Both the position numbers and the translations under genes were made by a program. Under the pieces are notes generated by a model. That model had not been told where the DNA came from, made no database searches, and was given only the letters and a program-made list of their open reading frames with translations. A stretch of DNA of 64,000 nucleotides from Undaria pinnatifida (taxonomy: Eukaryota > Sar > Phaeophyceae > Laminariales > Alariaceae). Of the stretch, positions 33,074-43,894 are shown in pieces. Within the stretch, counting starts at the first letter, position 1, and every line of letters begins with the position of its first letter. Location of the stretch: contig JABAKD010000012.1 in NCBI GenBank assembly GCA_012845835.1, positions 4,298,938 through 4,362,937 on the forward strand, in the 5' to 3' direction.

Positions 33074-33152
33074 TACGCTTGCAAAGATGCATTTCGACAA
33101 AATCTTCGATCTCTCAGCTGGCTGGAGTGTATTTATTTCTATTTTTATCATA
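33074..33152 (-). repeat. B-module fragment
   Basis: GCTTGCAAAGATGCATTTCG, then AAAATCTTCGATCTC and GGAGTGTATTTATTTC: the complement of the B-module start. Confidence 0.65.
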
Positions 33153-33516
33153 GCTCACACACGGGAGCACAAAAAAAAAACATGTTGTATTTCTAACTTT
33201 TCACGTCGTACCGGGATTTTTTTTCAGGGAGCCACAGACACGAGGGGGTTATGAAAACCGAGTAAAACAAAAAGTTGTAAGAAAAATGTCAAATTTTTCC
33301 TCGATTTGCACAGACCACAACGCTCCGATTTGTTGTGCCTTTCTGACTTACTACTTCGAAGTATAAAAATTGACTTTTGTGGTATTAATAGAAGGGTGGT
33401 ACCGTTTTCTCCTTGATGAAAACAGAAAAAAATTCACTTTTTTTTGTACGCCCCTCTGTCTTTCTGTGGTGTTCTACAGTTGTTGTAGTTAGTGGGACAC
33501 GCCCAATAAGAAAATC
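33153..33516. other. AT-rich DNA, nothing recognised
   Basis: Several A and T runs, no open frame of note and no repeat partner found. Confidence 0.4.
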
Positions 33517-33527
33517 AAATCTAGTCT

Positions 33528-33558
<31 letters not shown>

Positions 33559-33562
33559 AGAC
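33517..33562. repeat. TCTAGTCTAGAC motif split by a ~28-nt T run
   Basis: TCTAGTCTAGAC is followed by an uninterrupted T run of about 28 and then TAGACTATATCC. TAGAC is present on both sides of the T run. Confidence 0.7.
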
Positions 33563-33644
33563 TATATCCCTATAATACATATTATAGAACCAACTTGATA
33601 ATATATCGATTTTTCTTGAGATGGGGGTGTAGCAGCGGCAGCAC

Positions 33645-33992
33645 TAGTCGCCCCGGTGGTCTAAAGAGCGTTGCAGTGGTTTTACCGTCGAATGCTCCTG
33701 CTACGTGCTAGAGTTGGTTCTGGGGTTGTTAGTGGGTCGGACTTTTTGAGTTTATTTGAGTTTACTTGCAAAATACAACGTCAGAGAAATCCACTCCTGA
33801 GCTCCTTACACCGTGGTGGGTAGGCGCAATTCGATGCAAGTCGACGAGAGAAGAAAGGGCTGAAGTCTTCTTGCGATAGAGATGAAGGGACGTGCTACTG
33901 CTGCAGTGCGCGCGGGGGAGAAGAGCCTACTTCTTGGTGACCCTTGATCTGAGTTATGCCCAGGGAGGGAGAAAGAAAAAGCGCGAAGATAA
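33645..33992 (+). mobile_element. SINE-2 copy
   Basis: Head AGTCGCCCCGGTGGTCTA, then TTACCGTCGAATGCTCC, GTGGTGGGTAGGCGCAATTC, GTCGACGAGAGAAGAAAG and GCGATAGAGATGAAGGG, in the same order as at 1821-2165. Confidence 0.7.
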
Positions 33993-34004
33993 TAGGTCTA
34001 GATG

Positions 34005-34262
34005 GATAACATATGTCTGGTTTTGTCCCTCAATGCGAGTTATACAGTTTCCGTGCGCAGAACAAGGTTGTACGTCTTAGAGTCCTGTTGACCCTGGCAT
34101 TGGCAGGGGAGTCACCCACCTGTATCCTTCACGACGGTATACACATTCCGTAACACGCGCGAACGAAGTATCACACGCAGCTTGGAAAGCTGAGTTTTGA
34201 TCAAAAAAACTTTTTTTGTCGATCTCACAGCTGAAAATAAAAGTGTATTCTTTCATTTTTCA
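34005..34262 (-). repeat. B-module repeat, divergent inverted copy
   Basis: TTTTGTCCCTCAATGCGAG, TCCTGTTGACCCTGGCAT, GGGGAGTCACCCACCTGTAT, GAAGTATCACACGCAGCTTG and TCTCACAGCTGAAAATAAAA follow the inverted B-module order. Closest to the plus-strand copy at 39907. Confidence 0.65.
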
Positions 34263-35058
34263 AATAGATCCTGCTGTAGCATCGGCCAGGACGAGCAACA
34301 CCAAAAAAAACAAATGATGCGGCATTTCCTCACCTGGAACGCGCAACTTTCTGGGAAAGAGTTTTCTTCATAGCTTTTCCTAATTTTTTCCCCCACGATT
34401 TCCTCCTATATTTCAGGGAAAAAAGGCATCATTTTGGGGGGGACAAAAATATCAACCCCGGGCTGGTCCATGCACTCGTACAAGTACATCACGTACGAGT
34501 GTACGATTCGTTCAGGCCTTTGGGCAATCATTTTCAGTCATTTTCACTCCACACAATAGTGGCAGGGCAGGCTGCGGCAGGCTGCGAGCGCCTGAGTTAT
34601 GTTCATCGGTGTCAGTTGATCTTTCACGTGTTCATGCCGTCGTTGGTTTCGTCCTGCAGCCGTCCATCAAATTGCAAAATATTGGAAAATCACTACTACT
34701 CTGGTGCCGTAGTGCTGATCGCGATCTCTGATGTACGAATGCATAGTTATATTGCGAGAAAAATCAGCAATTCAAAGTACAAAGCACGACGCGAGCAGCC
34801 ACGGCAGCGCGCTACTGAGTGTGTATAGCGATCGCGACCGTATCCTCGACTGTAAACACAAACAAACATGCACACTTCAATGAAATCCCAACGTCCCAGC
34901 TGCATCTGCGCCGAGTTCACACCCGTTCCATTTGAATGTGATACCTCGCGCATGATTATATAGACTAGACTAATTATTTAGTTGTATCCCTTCCACGGCT
35001 CCGCCCGCCATAATTTACAAATCAAACCGGTCCACCTGCACTATCTGCATTTTTGGTG
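34263..35058. other. No supported gene
   Basis: Contains a TATATAGACTAGACTAATTA motif at 34959-34978. Open frames up to 109 codons have no recognisable domain. Confidence 0.35.
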
Positions 35059-35924
35059 GAAGCTCGTGGAAGCTTCCATGGAAGCTTCCATCGCTTCCAT
35101 GGAAGCTTCCACGGCTTCCACGGAAGCTTCCATGGAAGTGCTTCCATGTGGGAAGCTCCCGTGGAAGCCGTGGAAGCTTGCATGGAAACGATGGAAGTTT
35201 CCATGGAAGTGCTTTCATGGAAGCGATGGAAGTTTCCGTGGAAGCCGTGGAAGTTTCCATGGAAGCGATGGAAGCTTCCATGGGAAGCATGGAAGCTTCG
35301 ATGGAAGCATGGAAGCTTCTATGAAAGCTTTTACACTTCCATGCCGTGGAAGCCTCCATGGAAGTTGCTTCCACGGAAGTTTTTCGTGGAAGCTTCCAGG
35401 GAATTTACTTCTACGGAAGATTCCATGAAAGCTTCCACGGAAGCTTCTACGGAAGGAACTTATGCGGAAGATTCTATGAAAGCTTCAGCAGAAATTTCTT
35501 CCACGGAAGCTTCTAGAAAGCTTCCACGAAAGTTGCTTTCACGGAAACTTCCACGGACACTTTCGTGGAAGTAAATCGTAAGTTGGTTTCACGAAAGCTT
35601 CCCTGGAAATAACTTTGCTTCCACGGAAGCTTTCGTGGAAGTAAATTGCTTTCACGGAAGCTTTCGTTGAAGTAAATTTGCTTTCATAGAAGGTTTGTGG
35701 AAGCAAACTAGCTTTCACGGAAGCTTTCACGGAAGCTTTCACGGACGTAAATTTGCGTCTACCGAAGCTTTTAAACTCGAGTAAATTTGTTTCCACGAAA
35801 GTTTTCACGGAAGCTTTCACGGAAGCTTTCACGGAAGCTTTTGTGGAAGTAAGTTGCTTTTCACCGAAGCTTTCGCGGACGTAAATTTGCTTCCACGGAA
35901 GTTTTCACGGAAGCTTTCACGGAA

Positions 35925-35968
35925 CCTAACCCTAACTAACCCTAACCCTAACCCTTACCCCTAGCCCT
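35925..35968. repeat. Telomere-like CCCTAA block 1
   Basis: CCTAACCCTAACTAACCCTA continues with further CCCTAA and diverged CCCTTACCCCTAGCCC units. It lies inside the satellite. TTAGGG is the telomere repeat in many eukaryotes, including stramenopiles. Confidence 0.8.
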
Positions 35969-36170
35969 TCGTGGAAGCTTTCGTGGAAGCTTTCGTGGAA
36001 GCTTTTTACCGTAGCTTTCAAACTGGAGTAAATTTGATTTTACGAACGTTTTCACAAAGCTTTCACGGAAGCTTTTACGGAAGCTTTCGTGGAAGTAAAT
36101 TGCTTTCACCGACGCTTTCGTGGAAGTGAGTTTGATTCCACGGAAGTTTTCACGGAAGCTTTAACGGAAT

Positions 36171-36203
36171 CTAGCCCTAACCCCAACCCTAACCCCCAAC
36201 CCT
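36171..36203. repeat. Telomere-like CCCTAA block 2
   Basis: CTAGCCCTAACCCCAACCC, then TAACCCCCAACCC, inside the same satellite about 245 bp after block 1. Both blocks are followed by CCTTCGTGGAAG(C/G). Confidence 0.75.
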
Positions 36204-36570
36204 TCGTGGAAGGTTTCGTGGAAGTTGCTTCCATGGAAGCTTTCGTGGAAGTTACTTCCATGGAAGCTTTCGTGAAAGCCCCCGTGGAAGATACTTCCGT
36301 GGAAACTTCCACTACTTCCATGGAAGCTTCCGTGGAAGCTTTCGTGGAAATAAAGCTTCCATTGCTTCCATGGAAGCTTGCGTTGAAGCTTTCGTGGAAG
36401 CTACTTCCATGGAAGCTTTCGCGAAAGTTTCCGTGGAACCTTGCATATTCTTCTTTGCGTGGAAGCTTCTATATCTTACATGAAAGCTTCCACGGAAGCT
36501 TCTATGAACGCTTCCATAGCTTGCATGGAAGCTTCCACGGAAGGTTTCATGAGCTTCCACGCAAAAAGCA

Positions 36571-37398
36571 AGTAGCGCAGGAGACCGACCAAACCTTAAA
36601 AAAGTATAAAATATCAAACGTGATGTGTGTGGTGTTCGCAGCAAAACATCACCTGTGTACGCAACATAATGGACAAGGCTATATTGCCAACTTCCAAATA
36701 GTCCCATCTTAATAAGATCAAACACCAAAGCTCTCAGTCGTGTCCTGAGCCTGTGCGCCTGGCGCAGCTCACAGTTTTCTGTGGGCGACTAGCGTACTGC
36801 TACTCTGATGCACAGCCTTACAGCGTTGAAAAAACAAACAAACCGGGTTTCCATGCTATATGAACGCGTGTTACTAGCGTGGGGATAGGGGGCGTGAGGA
36901 ATTTCCTCTGCAAAATATTATTACCTCCAGTGTGCAATCGAACGCGGTGACGAACTCAAGCTACCGCTGGACTCGTGCATTTGGGGTTCCCACTTTGCCA
37001 ATGCTCTCCTGTGTCTTATGGGCGGAGGATGTGCGGTACTTTGTTTCCTACAGTACCCTCGGAGGCGTTTGGGGGCCCAAACAATGCTGCCGGTCCCCAA
37101 ACCTAGAGGAGTCCAGTGCCTCTTCGAGTCGAGCGTTGCTCGACTGATACACGCGATTTTCATAGTGAACGAAACGCCGTCCAGCGTCACAGTACCCCCG
37201 GCGAAACAGGGGCCGTGTTCTGACAGCGAAAGGTCAGGGCCGGCGCCAGAAGCTATCTCCAAAACTTCACGGTTTTTAATTGGCCAACGCGCCCGAGAAA
37301 TAGGTCGGAAACTCCGAAGGGAAACCTTTGCGAGCGCTGGCCGCTGCTAACGGCCCGGCCGCGGCGCGGACGAGATCTCTTGGTTCTTTCATTCGCAG
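36571..37398. other. Possible upstream exon region, unassigned
   Basis: GC-rich DNA with overlapping open frames on both strands between 36921 and 37350. A plus-strand stretch (around 37100-37230, VARLIHAIFIVNETPSSVTV) followed by a GTCAGG donor-like site could precede the exon candidate at 37399. No domain recognised. Confidence 0.25.
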
Positions 37399-37793
37399 TG
37401 CAGGTGCGGAACCGACTAGGGGAGGCCGGGTGCGCCGATTGGCTCCGTCGCTACCACGACACGGTGCTTCTTAGGAGCCCACTTTTGGTACAAGGGAGAC
37501 GATGGGTTATGGTGGCCTGGAAAATCAGCGCGAGCTCTACCGAGGACAAGGTATTCCTGGTCCGCTTTCTGGACGACCCGGGACCGATTGAAGTTCCTAT
37601 TCCCCCGGCGCTACACGGCTTCGACGGGAGCCGTACGAGGCTTTTGTTGCCTGCAAGTTCACATCGCCAGTGGGTTTCCTCGGGGGATCCAACGTATCGT
37701 AGATTAATCTCGAGGCGCGGCGGTGGCCAGTTGACGTTCAAGCCGCCACCGCTCCGTGACAGTTCTCCAATTTTTGGGGGTTATGAGGTTTGA
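37399..37793 (+). CDS. Candidate terminal exon, unknown protein
   Basis: A strong 3' splice site (GGTTCTTTCATTCGCAG) precedes a ~130-codon open frame ending in TGA at 37791-37793. The protein includes ADWLRRYHDTVLLRSP, WVMVAWKISASS and VFLVRFLDDPGPIEVPIPPA. Its composition is globular and its codon use GC-rich, unlike the flanking AT-rich DNA. I do not recognise the family. It could be the C-terminal part of a cellular gene or of a retroelement polyprotein. Confidence 0.35.
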
Positions 37794-38380
37794 GTCTTTG
37801 TCTTTGGGTCGTTCGTGGTGTTCTGAGAGTTTTGGTCTGGTTTTGGGGCGGTTCTTACCATTTTTTTCCTTGGGGGGGAACGTCGCTGGCGGCGCGCGTT
37901 CTCGCCGCTGACGCCATATTGTAAGGGTATTGGGCGGGACACAGAGTGTCCCCTGCAGGTCTGTCAATTGAGCAGGTCCTCGGAGAGTACCCACTTTCTC
38001 AGCCTTAGGAGAGACGTAGCTTTATCAAATTCCACTAGAGCCTCGGATGACTCCTGGGAACGGAGGCACGTGCTTCCGTTCTATTTCCTGACTATCCCGA
38101 ATAGAAAACGCCAACCTTATCATGCGAAAACCTGCCAATTACCTATCAAATCAGCTAATTGTAGCAAGGCCATACCTTAACAAAGCCCTAATGATTTGGG
38201 GTGATTACCGCTACCGGGAAATGCGCATCCTTGAAAAAAACAGTACCGGCCCTGACCGGCCCACAAGAAAGTCGGCCTGGAATTTTTGAAAAATTTGAGA
38301 AAGCTCTCAGCCTAGCCACTGCCTTAGTTGTAAGAAAGTGGACTCCTTCCTTTCGCTGGCCTAGGCCCAAGGTACCAACA
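37794..38380. other. No gene recognised
   Basis: Mixed DNA downstream of the exon candidate, probably including its 3' untranslated region if the exon is real. Confidence 0.3.
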
Positions 38381-38439
38381 CTGGCAGCAGATGGACTGGC
38401 AGCAGATGGACTGGCAGCAGATGGCTTGGCAGCAGATGT
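38381..38439. repeat. 15-bp minisatellite, four units
   Basis: CTGGCAGCAGATGGA repeated four times with one or two changes in the last units. On the plus strand it reads as ADGLA repeats inside an open frame (38201-38485) that is otherwise unremarkable. Confidence 0.9.
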
Positions 38440-39906
38440 TTTCAATAGTCAGCGGTATAATGCTGTAAACCTTACACACAAATAAAATGCTTAATGCTGT
38501 TCATGTACTGAGTCAACGAGAAAGAAGGCAATCACATGCATTCCAAAAAGTGGGTGTGCACTCTGTTTATACTCTCCAACTCATCTCCTATCAAGAGGCT
38601 TTACCGTCAGCGACTTCCTCGACAAACCCTTCTCCTTTCAACTCGCCGACCTCCTACTCCGTGCACCAAACCACTGATCGCACGCACCCTCGCGTAGAGT
38701 TGTCCGCACGAAAGGTCGTCTTCCCGTCTCTCTCAACCGTTTCCTACCTCCTCTGTATCTCTCCACTTCAACCACAACTGAGCACCCCCTCCAGCTGTCT
38801 GGCCATTTTCCCCATCCGCTCTTTCCCATCCTACCAACGATTCACCACATCTCCACAAGCTCTGTATTTCCTTCGTTCAATCTCCCACGTAGTCACAGGT
38901 GCCCCGCTGGAGTGCCGCCGGAAGTCCCAAAAGTACGCATTTTCGCTTCATTTCCCATTACGAATCGGAGCTCAAAACTGTATTGGCCGGGGGTGGTTGT
39001 GGTCATTTTCGAAGAAAAAATCAACAAAAAGTGAAGACAAATGCATGCTACGTGTGGCGACGATGTAGCGTTCTTCATGTTGTTGATGTTCGCAACGCAA
39101 GTGCATTTTACGTCGTTCTGAAACTTACATCATATTTAATATTCACTGTCACTCCATCGCTCCTACCCTTCAAGGCTGGGGGCACCGGTTAGTAGGCTCT
39201 CACCTGGTACCAGCAAGCAAAGCGCAGGAAAGCATGAAAAAAAATACAAGAACAAAAACACGAAAAACAAAACAATAAAACGAAGGAACGCTACTCGTGC
39301 ACGTAACCGGTATAACGTATCAGGTACTCAACCCAGAGAAAGATCCTAACATATGAAAAAAATGAAGTAGGGAATGCGTGAAATCTCACAGCGGGTGGCG
39401 GAGATATTTTAGCGTACAAACAGGGAAACAGGCAAAAGGAAGGAACGCGTGAAAAGGAGCATGAGCCGAGGCGATGGCGGAGATCTTTTGGCGAACAAAA
39501 AAAAGACTACTTCGTACCTCTAATAAGTTACGAGTGAACCACAAAGAAGGAAAGAAAACAGAGTCGACCAAAGACAACATAGCAACATAGGCGAAAAGCT
39601 GAAAGACACACCGCAACTCCGCGTCGTATGCCAGATATCTGCAACAACAATAAAATTACACGAAAGTCTCTCTAAAATAAGAGAACAGCACCCAGAGAGC
39701 GAGGGAGAGGGGGGGCGGGGGCGGGGGTCGAAGACGTACTGTAACTCATTCGCCAGCATTGGGTGGGTTTCCGTACTATAATATGGCGTGTTTATTGGAC
39801 GTACGTCAAATAAAACTGCTGGCGAATATATTGGCCGGGCCAATCAGTAGATTAACACTGCCTGCAGATTACTACTGCCAGTGCATACTGAGCCAGTGCC
39901 CAGCCC
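38440..39906. other. No supported gene
   Basis: A plus-strand frame of 193 codons (38487-39068) is rich in Ser/Pro/Phe/Leu and overlaps pyrimidine-rich DNA, with no domain. A-rich stretches occur at 39230-39290. Confidence 0.3.
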
Positions 39907-40190
39907 TAATAAATACGCTTCAGCTGTGAAATCGACCAAAGGGATTTTGATCAAAGAAAGTCTCAGCTTTCCAAGCTGCGTGTGATGCTTCGATCGCGCG
40001 TGTTACGGGGTGCGTATGTGACTAGATACTCTCGTGAAAAATACAGGTCGGCGACTCCCCTGCTAATGCCAGGGTCAACAGGACTAAGACGTCCTGCCTT
40101 GTTCTGAGTACGGAAATGGTAAAACCCGCATTGAGGGGGACAAAACCAGACATTTGTGGAATTCAGTATGCATAAAACAAGTAATTATAG
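39907..40190 (+). repeat. B-module repeat, divergent copy
   Basis: CGCTTCAGCTGTGAAATCGA, GATGCTTCGATCGCGCGTGT, CAGGTCGGCGACTCCCCTG, AGGGTCAACAGGA and GAGGGGGACAAAACCAGAC, in the family's order. Confidence 0.7.
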
Positions 40191-40496
40191 TGTGAGTTAA
40201 CTTTGGAGTGGGCTACTTGGGTCTACAGGGTTTGTACGCAAGTTCCTGTGTACTCCCTGTATGTGTGACAGGCCAGCGGAGGTCCAGCCCAGGCCCGATG
40301 CTCGGGTTGTCAGTGCTGTCGAGTCATGATGCAACATGCGGTGGACGTCGATCGCTCCTGTATCCGAAGTGATCACTCTTCTGCTCTTGATCTCTTGATG
40401 AAATGAAAGCGCATACTCACATACCTGTATTGATCGGATGAAGACCACCAACGAGAGTGAGATCTGGCTTATCTTTCGTAGGCGGTAGAGTTCAGC
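40191..40496. other. No gene recognised
   Basis: Short open frames only. Confidence 0.35.
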
Positions 40497-40602
40497 ATCA
40501 CTCCTACTTTTAAGCTTTTATGCTCGTCGATTTTCATCGAATTTCTTGACGCACGCCCTCGCGCTTTCCGCTCGTCAATTTTACGCACGAAAAAGTCCAT
40601 AC
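40497..40602 (-). mobile_element. SINE-1 inverted fragment (target of an insertion)
   Basis: The complement reads GACTTTTTCGTGCGTAAAAT, then GAGCGGAAAGCGCGAGGGCG and GATGAAAATCGACGAGCA, matching the middle of SINE-1. It ends where the retroposon at 40603 begins. Confidence 0.55.
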
Positions 40603-41026
40603 TTTTTTTTTTTTTTTTTTTTATCCTCCGGCGGATGGGGAAAAATAAAGCTTTAGCTCACCACACTTCCACGTATTTTCATACGCGTCGTGTGTCGATT
40701 TAACTCAGTTGCTTTCGCAGCCCAACACTAGCTGGCGCACCCTTCGGGTCCCATTGTAGGTATAGCGTAAGCTGTCCCTATCAGTGGTCTTCGTTACAAC
40801 CCCGGCAGCGCAAGCTGCCGTTGTATACGGGTGCGTGTGTATGTCGACCCGGCCTGTCCCCTGAGGGTCAGTTTCGGTGGAGATAGCCACCCGGAATGTC
40901 ATCTTTCCGGGTAGTGTGGGACTTGCGCAAGCTTACCCACTAACAAAACCCCTGGCCATGGGAGATGGCCTTCCGCCGGACTTGGTCCAGTTACGGTCCA
41001 CCCTACCCATTCGGGCGTTGGTCCTG
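40603..41026 (-). mobile_element. Non-LTR retroposon insertion with 12-bp target duplication
   Basis: AAAAGTCCATAC occurs exactly at 40591-40602 and 41027-41038, bracketing a 424-bp insert. The insert begins with a T run, so it lies in minus orientation with a poly(A) tail. The tail is preceded by a hairpin-like end (ATCCGCCGGAGGAT on the minus strand). A minus-strand open frame inside (40705-40902, MTFRVAISTETDPQGTG) gives no recognised domain. Likely the 3' end of a LINE or a retroposed transcript. A 123-bp relative is at 29306-29428. Confidence 0.75.
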
Positions 41027-41038
41027 AAAAGTCCATAC

Positions 41039-42262
41039 GTTTGACTTTTGTAGTACGAAAGATATCCACTTACTGCTACTGTGTTAATATTAGTGCTTCA
41101 TCGAAGAAGCCGACACGAAAATACTACTCATTATGCACTGCGAAGGACGTCTCCTCGGGAACCGAAACGTGAAATTGGAACATAAGAATGTATCCTTCCG
41201 CGCCCAGAATATCAGGTGAGGTATTCAGCTTGAGCACGACTTCAGGTTTCTTGTCAGAGGGCTGGGGTATTCATAATTCGTTCTGTACTCGCAGGAAGAC
41301 CAGGCTTCGTATAATATTCAAGGACCCCGCTCTGCAGGCGGCTGACGCCGCCCGCTACGCTCGCGCAAGCAAGAATGCAACTGAAACATATGAAGGGGGC
41401 AAAAAGAAGAGGCCCATGAATTGGTGCGAACAGCGAATTGACAATGCCAGGAACTGCTTGTGCAAAGCGAATTGCCCTTTGCTGTGCTGTGTGCTTGTCG
41501 GTGGTGTCACGTTCTGATCGGCAGTACGGGTGTCATTTGTGTGCGGGGGAAACACGGGGACCGAGAGAGATCAACCCAAGCAAAAGTAAAAATACAGTAC
41601 CAGTACAAAACACGCACATAGCGGTGCCTGACGAGCATGATACCTGGTACTTCGTTCCATACCTGGTACCGCTGTATGTTCGAAAGAAAGAACAGCGCAG
41701 CACGACATAACACCGCAGCGCAGTGCAAGGCACAGCACCGCACCGCACGGCACCGCAAGTCGCTCTGCTGCGCTGCTGAGCTATATATATAGGTGGGTTG
41801 AGCTGAGCTGGGCGTGCATTGCGATTCAACAACGTAGTACCTAGTATGAACAAACCTGGTGTAGTAGTACCGGTACGTGATATTGAAATAGAAACAGAAA
41901 AAAAAACCGAGAAGCGCTGAGAAGCGCTGTTTCAGCCATCCGAGCCCGCTCAGCCGTCCGGAGAGGAGTTAATGTGGGACGCGAAAAAAATGGAGGCCGC
42001 TCAGGAAATCGATACTTTTAAGTGTGTGTGTGTTCTTCACATTAAACCGTTCTTCTACTCGTCGACATCCAGCACACCCAGTGTCCGTACTGATTCTTCA
42101 CCCTAGAAAGATCAGCTCTGTGGTCACAAGCCACGACACAGAGATAATGCATCGTAATGCATTCGACAACGCAATGTCATGCCCTAGTACTGGGTACGAC
42201 AGGCACAACATACATACGTCAGCAACAGAAATACATTGGAAGAGAGAGATACGAAATAACCA
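41039..42262. other. No confident gene; weak exon candidate near 41296-41490
   Basis: After an acceptor-like CTGTACTCGCAG, a plus-strand stretch reads DAARYARASKNATETYEGG and WCEQRIDNARNCLCKANC. It looks protein-like, but no family is recognised and no second exon is evident. GCACC/GCACCGC repeats (41715-41760) and several TACCTGGTACC palindromes follow. Confidence 0.25.
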
Positions 42263-42335
42263 AAAACAAAAACAAAAACAAAAACAAAAAACAAAAACAA
42301 AATAAGAAAACAAATAAAAACAAAGATAAAAATAA
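42263..42335. repeat. CAAAAA microsatellite
   Basis: A purine-strand run of AAAAAC units grading into AAATAAAA-type units to about 42460. Phe-rich frames on the minus strand are artefacts. Confidence 0.85.
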
Positions 42336-42605
42336 AACAAAAAATGAAACAAACAAAATGAAGGGGAAATCGAAGAAACAACCCAACCGGAAAGGAGAGC
42401 CAAAGCTCGGAAAAGAAACATAATAAAATGAAATAAAATAAAGTAAAGTAAAACCAAAATAAGATAATCCGAACAAGAGCCAAAAACCTGGACACGCAAG
42501 GAGGGAACAAAGGGGAAAATAAAAAAATACCCCAGAAAAAGACGAAAAGTCTTTAAGTAGGCCTATAGGACTATTGTAATAAGATTGAGGGGCTGAAATT
42601 TGTCA

Positions 42606-42770
42606 TTATGGATGGTGGGATTCGAACCCACGACCCGAAAACCTAGATTGCGCAGCCGACGACGCCATTTGTTAAGGAATTAGTGGGATATTAGTTCGTT
42701 TGGCCACTTATTACTTGCGAAAAACAGTTAACCAATAGCTTACTCAAACTAAGCCTTATAGCAATAATCC
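42606..42770 (-). mobile_element. SINE-3-like copy with intact T-arm
   Basis: On the minus strand a perfect T-arm GTGGGTTCGAATCCCAC is preceded by an A-box-like TGGCGTCGTCGG at tRNA-like spacing. The family block (TTAGTGGGATATTAGTTCG, complement) follows. The acceptor stem does not pair, so this is a tRNA-derived repeat and not a tRNA gene. Confidence 0.6.
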
Positions 42771-43894
42771 ACTAGACCATAGAGTTACTGTGACTTCGTG
42801 GTAGTGTTGTGTCTCAACTCTGAAAAGGAGTTGCTCCGAGATTTGATTTTTCGGGTCAAAAGCTGACCGAGATCTCGACCTGGATTGATTCAAATCAAAA
42901 AGCAAATCTAGGCTGAGATGATCTAAATCAACGAGCTGTACTTGTGTTTTTGGGCATTCCCTATTTGCATTGTCGATTAAAAAAAATGATTGCACACTCT
43001 CTTAGTCATTGACTACCTTGCACGTCGGCCCAGACCTAACCCGACCCCAACCATAGCCCTAATCCCAACCCTTTGGGGGGCTCGAGGTCGGCAGAGGTGG
43101 TCCCGCCACGTGTTTCGTGCCAGGCGTTTTTGCAAAATAATCAGTCGGCCGAAAGGCAAGCCTTCACCAATCAGACACATTTTGTTCCGTCATTTTGTTT
43201 TGCACCGATAATGCAGATAGGTGCTGTTTGTTTTTTTGCGGAGTTGGACCAGGTTTTCGAGGATTTTTATTGATGAAGGCTGCAGAGAGAAGACAAGGGT
43301 ATCAACTGTAGTATCTAACCGTGTAGCCACAGACGAAGCTGTAGCTGCAAGGCCTCCTGTGTACCACACACGCTCTTTACTGCGGGGAACCAACAGCGCT
43401 GCGAATGAGTATCCCGATCAGCCTAGCGGGAGAGGGACAAGAGGCGCCGCAACAGCCAGCCTGTGGTGGTAGATCTGACAGTGACAGCGATGTTGACTCG
43501 AGCGAAGGAGTCTGCGCGTGCATTATGTCAGGTAATGCCAAGAGTTTGATGTAGACTAACAATCATAACAATGTGCTACTAATAATAGCTACCGCTAGTT
43601 ATGTGAATCCGATTCCGAGCTTCATTCATAAGATTTCGATCGGATAAATCCGAGCACACGCCGACTGACCCTTTAGTCTGGCGACGAAACGTGTCGAGTG
43701 CGTTTCTTATGATAGTTTTACTCGATCAAGCATCCGGGGCCAGTAAGGTGACTGACCATGTGCGCTGCGTGTGAGTGGAGAAGTTGTACATGGAACTTTT
43801 TGCATAGTGCAACAGCAGTCAGTCCAGATCGAGTCGATCGGTGCAACTGGCTTGGGTATCGTATTATTACAGCAGCAGTAATACACTTCACTTC
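42771..43894. other. No confident gene; telomere-like stretch at 43034-43072
   Basis: CCTAACCCGACCCCAACCAT, then AGCCCTAATCCCAACCC, resembles degenerate CCCTAA units. A plus-strand frame at 43221-43472 has no domain. Confidence 0.3.

Larger units (their letters stand above)
35059..36570. repeat. Self-complementary HindIII/NcoI-rich satellite
   Basis: About 1.5 kb is built almost entirely from GGAAGCTT, TTCCATGGAAG, TTCCACGGAAG and TTTCGTGGAAG steps. AAGCTT recurs dozens of times, commonly every 12-15 bp, with TTCCATGGAA palindromes between. Because the unit is near-palindromic, both strands carry similar words and the same kind of open frames (MEASMEAS, GSFHGSFH). These frames are repeat artefacts. 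Two telomere-like blocks interrupt the array. Confidence 0.95.

Noticed and set aside
33529-33560. Complete retroposon marked by a T run with TAGAC on both sides
   Set aside because: Nothing but T lies between the flanks, and TAGAC is part of the background TCTAGACTAGAC motif, so the duplication may be coincidental.
35925-36203. True chromosome end
   Set aside because: The CCCTAA units are few, degenerate and embedded in satellite with unique DNA on both sides, so they are interstitial at most.
35015-36712. Several 100-207 codon frames on both strands
   Set aside because: They are produced by a near-palindromic satellite without stop codons. Both strands give the same kind of peptide.
42098-42510. 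Phe-rich membrane-like minus-strand frames
   Set aside because: They come from a CAAAAA microsatellite read on the opposite strand.
42606-42690. tRNA gene on the minus strand
   Set aside because: The T-arm is perfect, but the acceptor stem does not pair and the same sequence recurs as a longer repeat at 17437-18345, so it is a tRNA-derived SINE.
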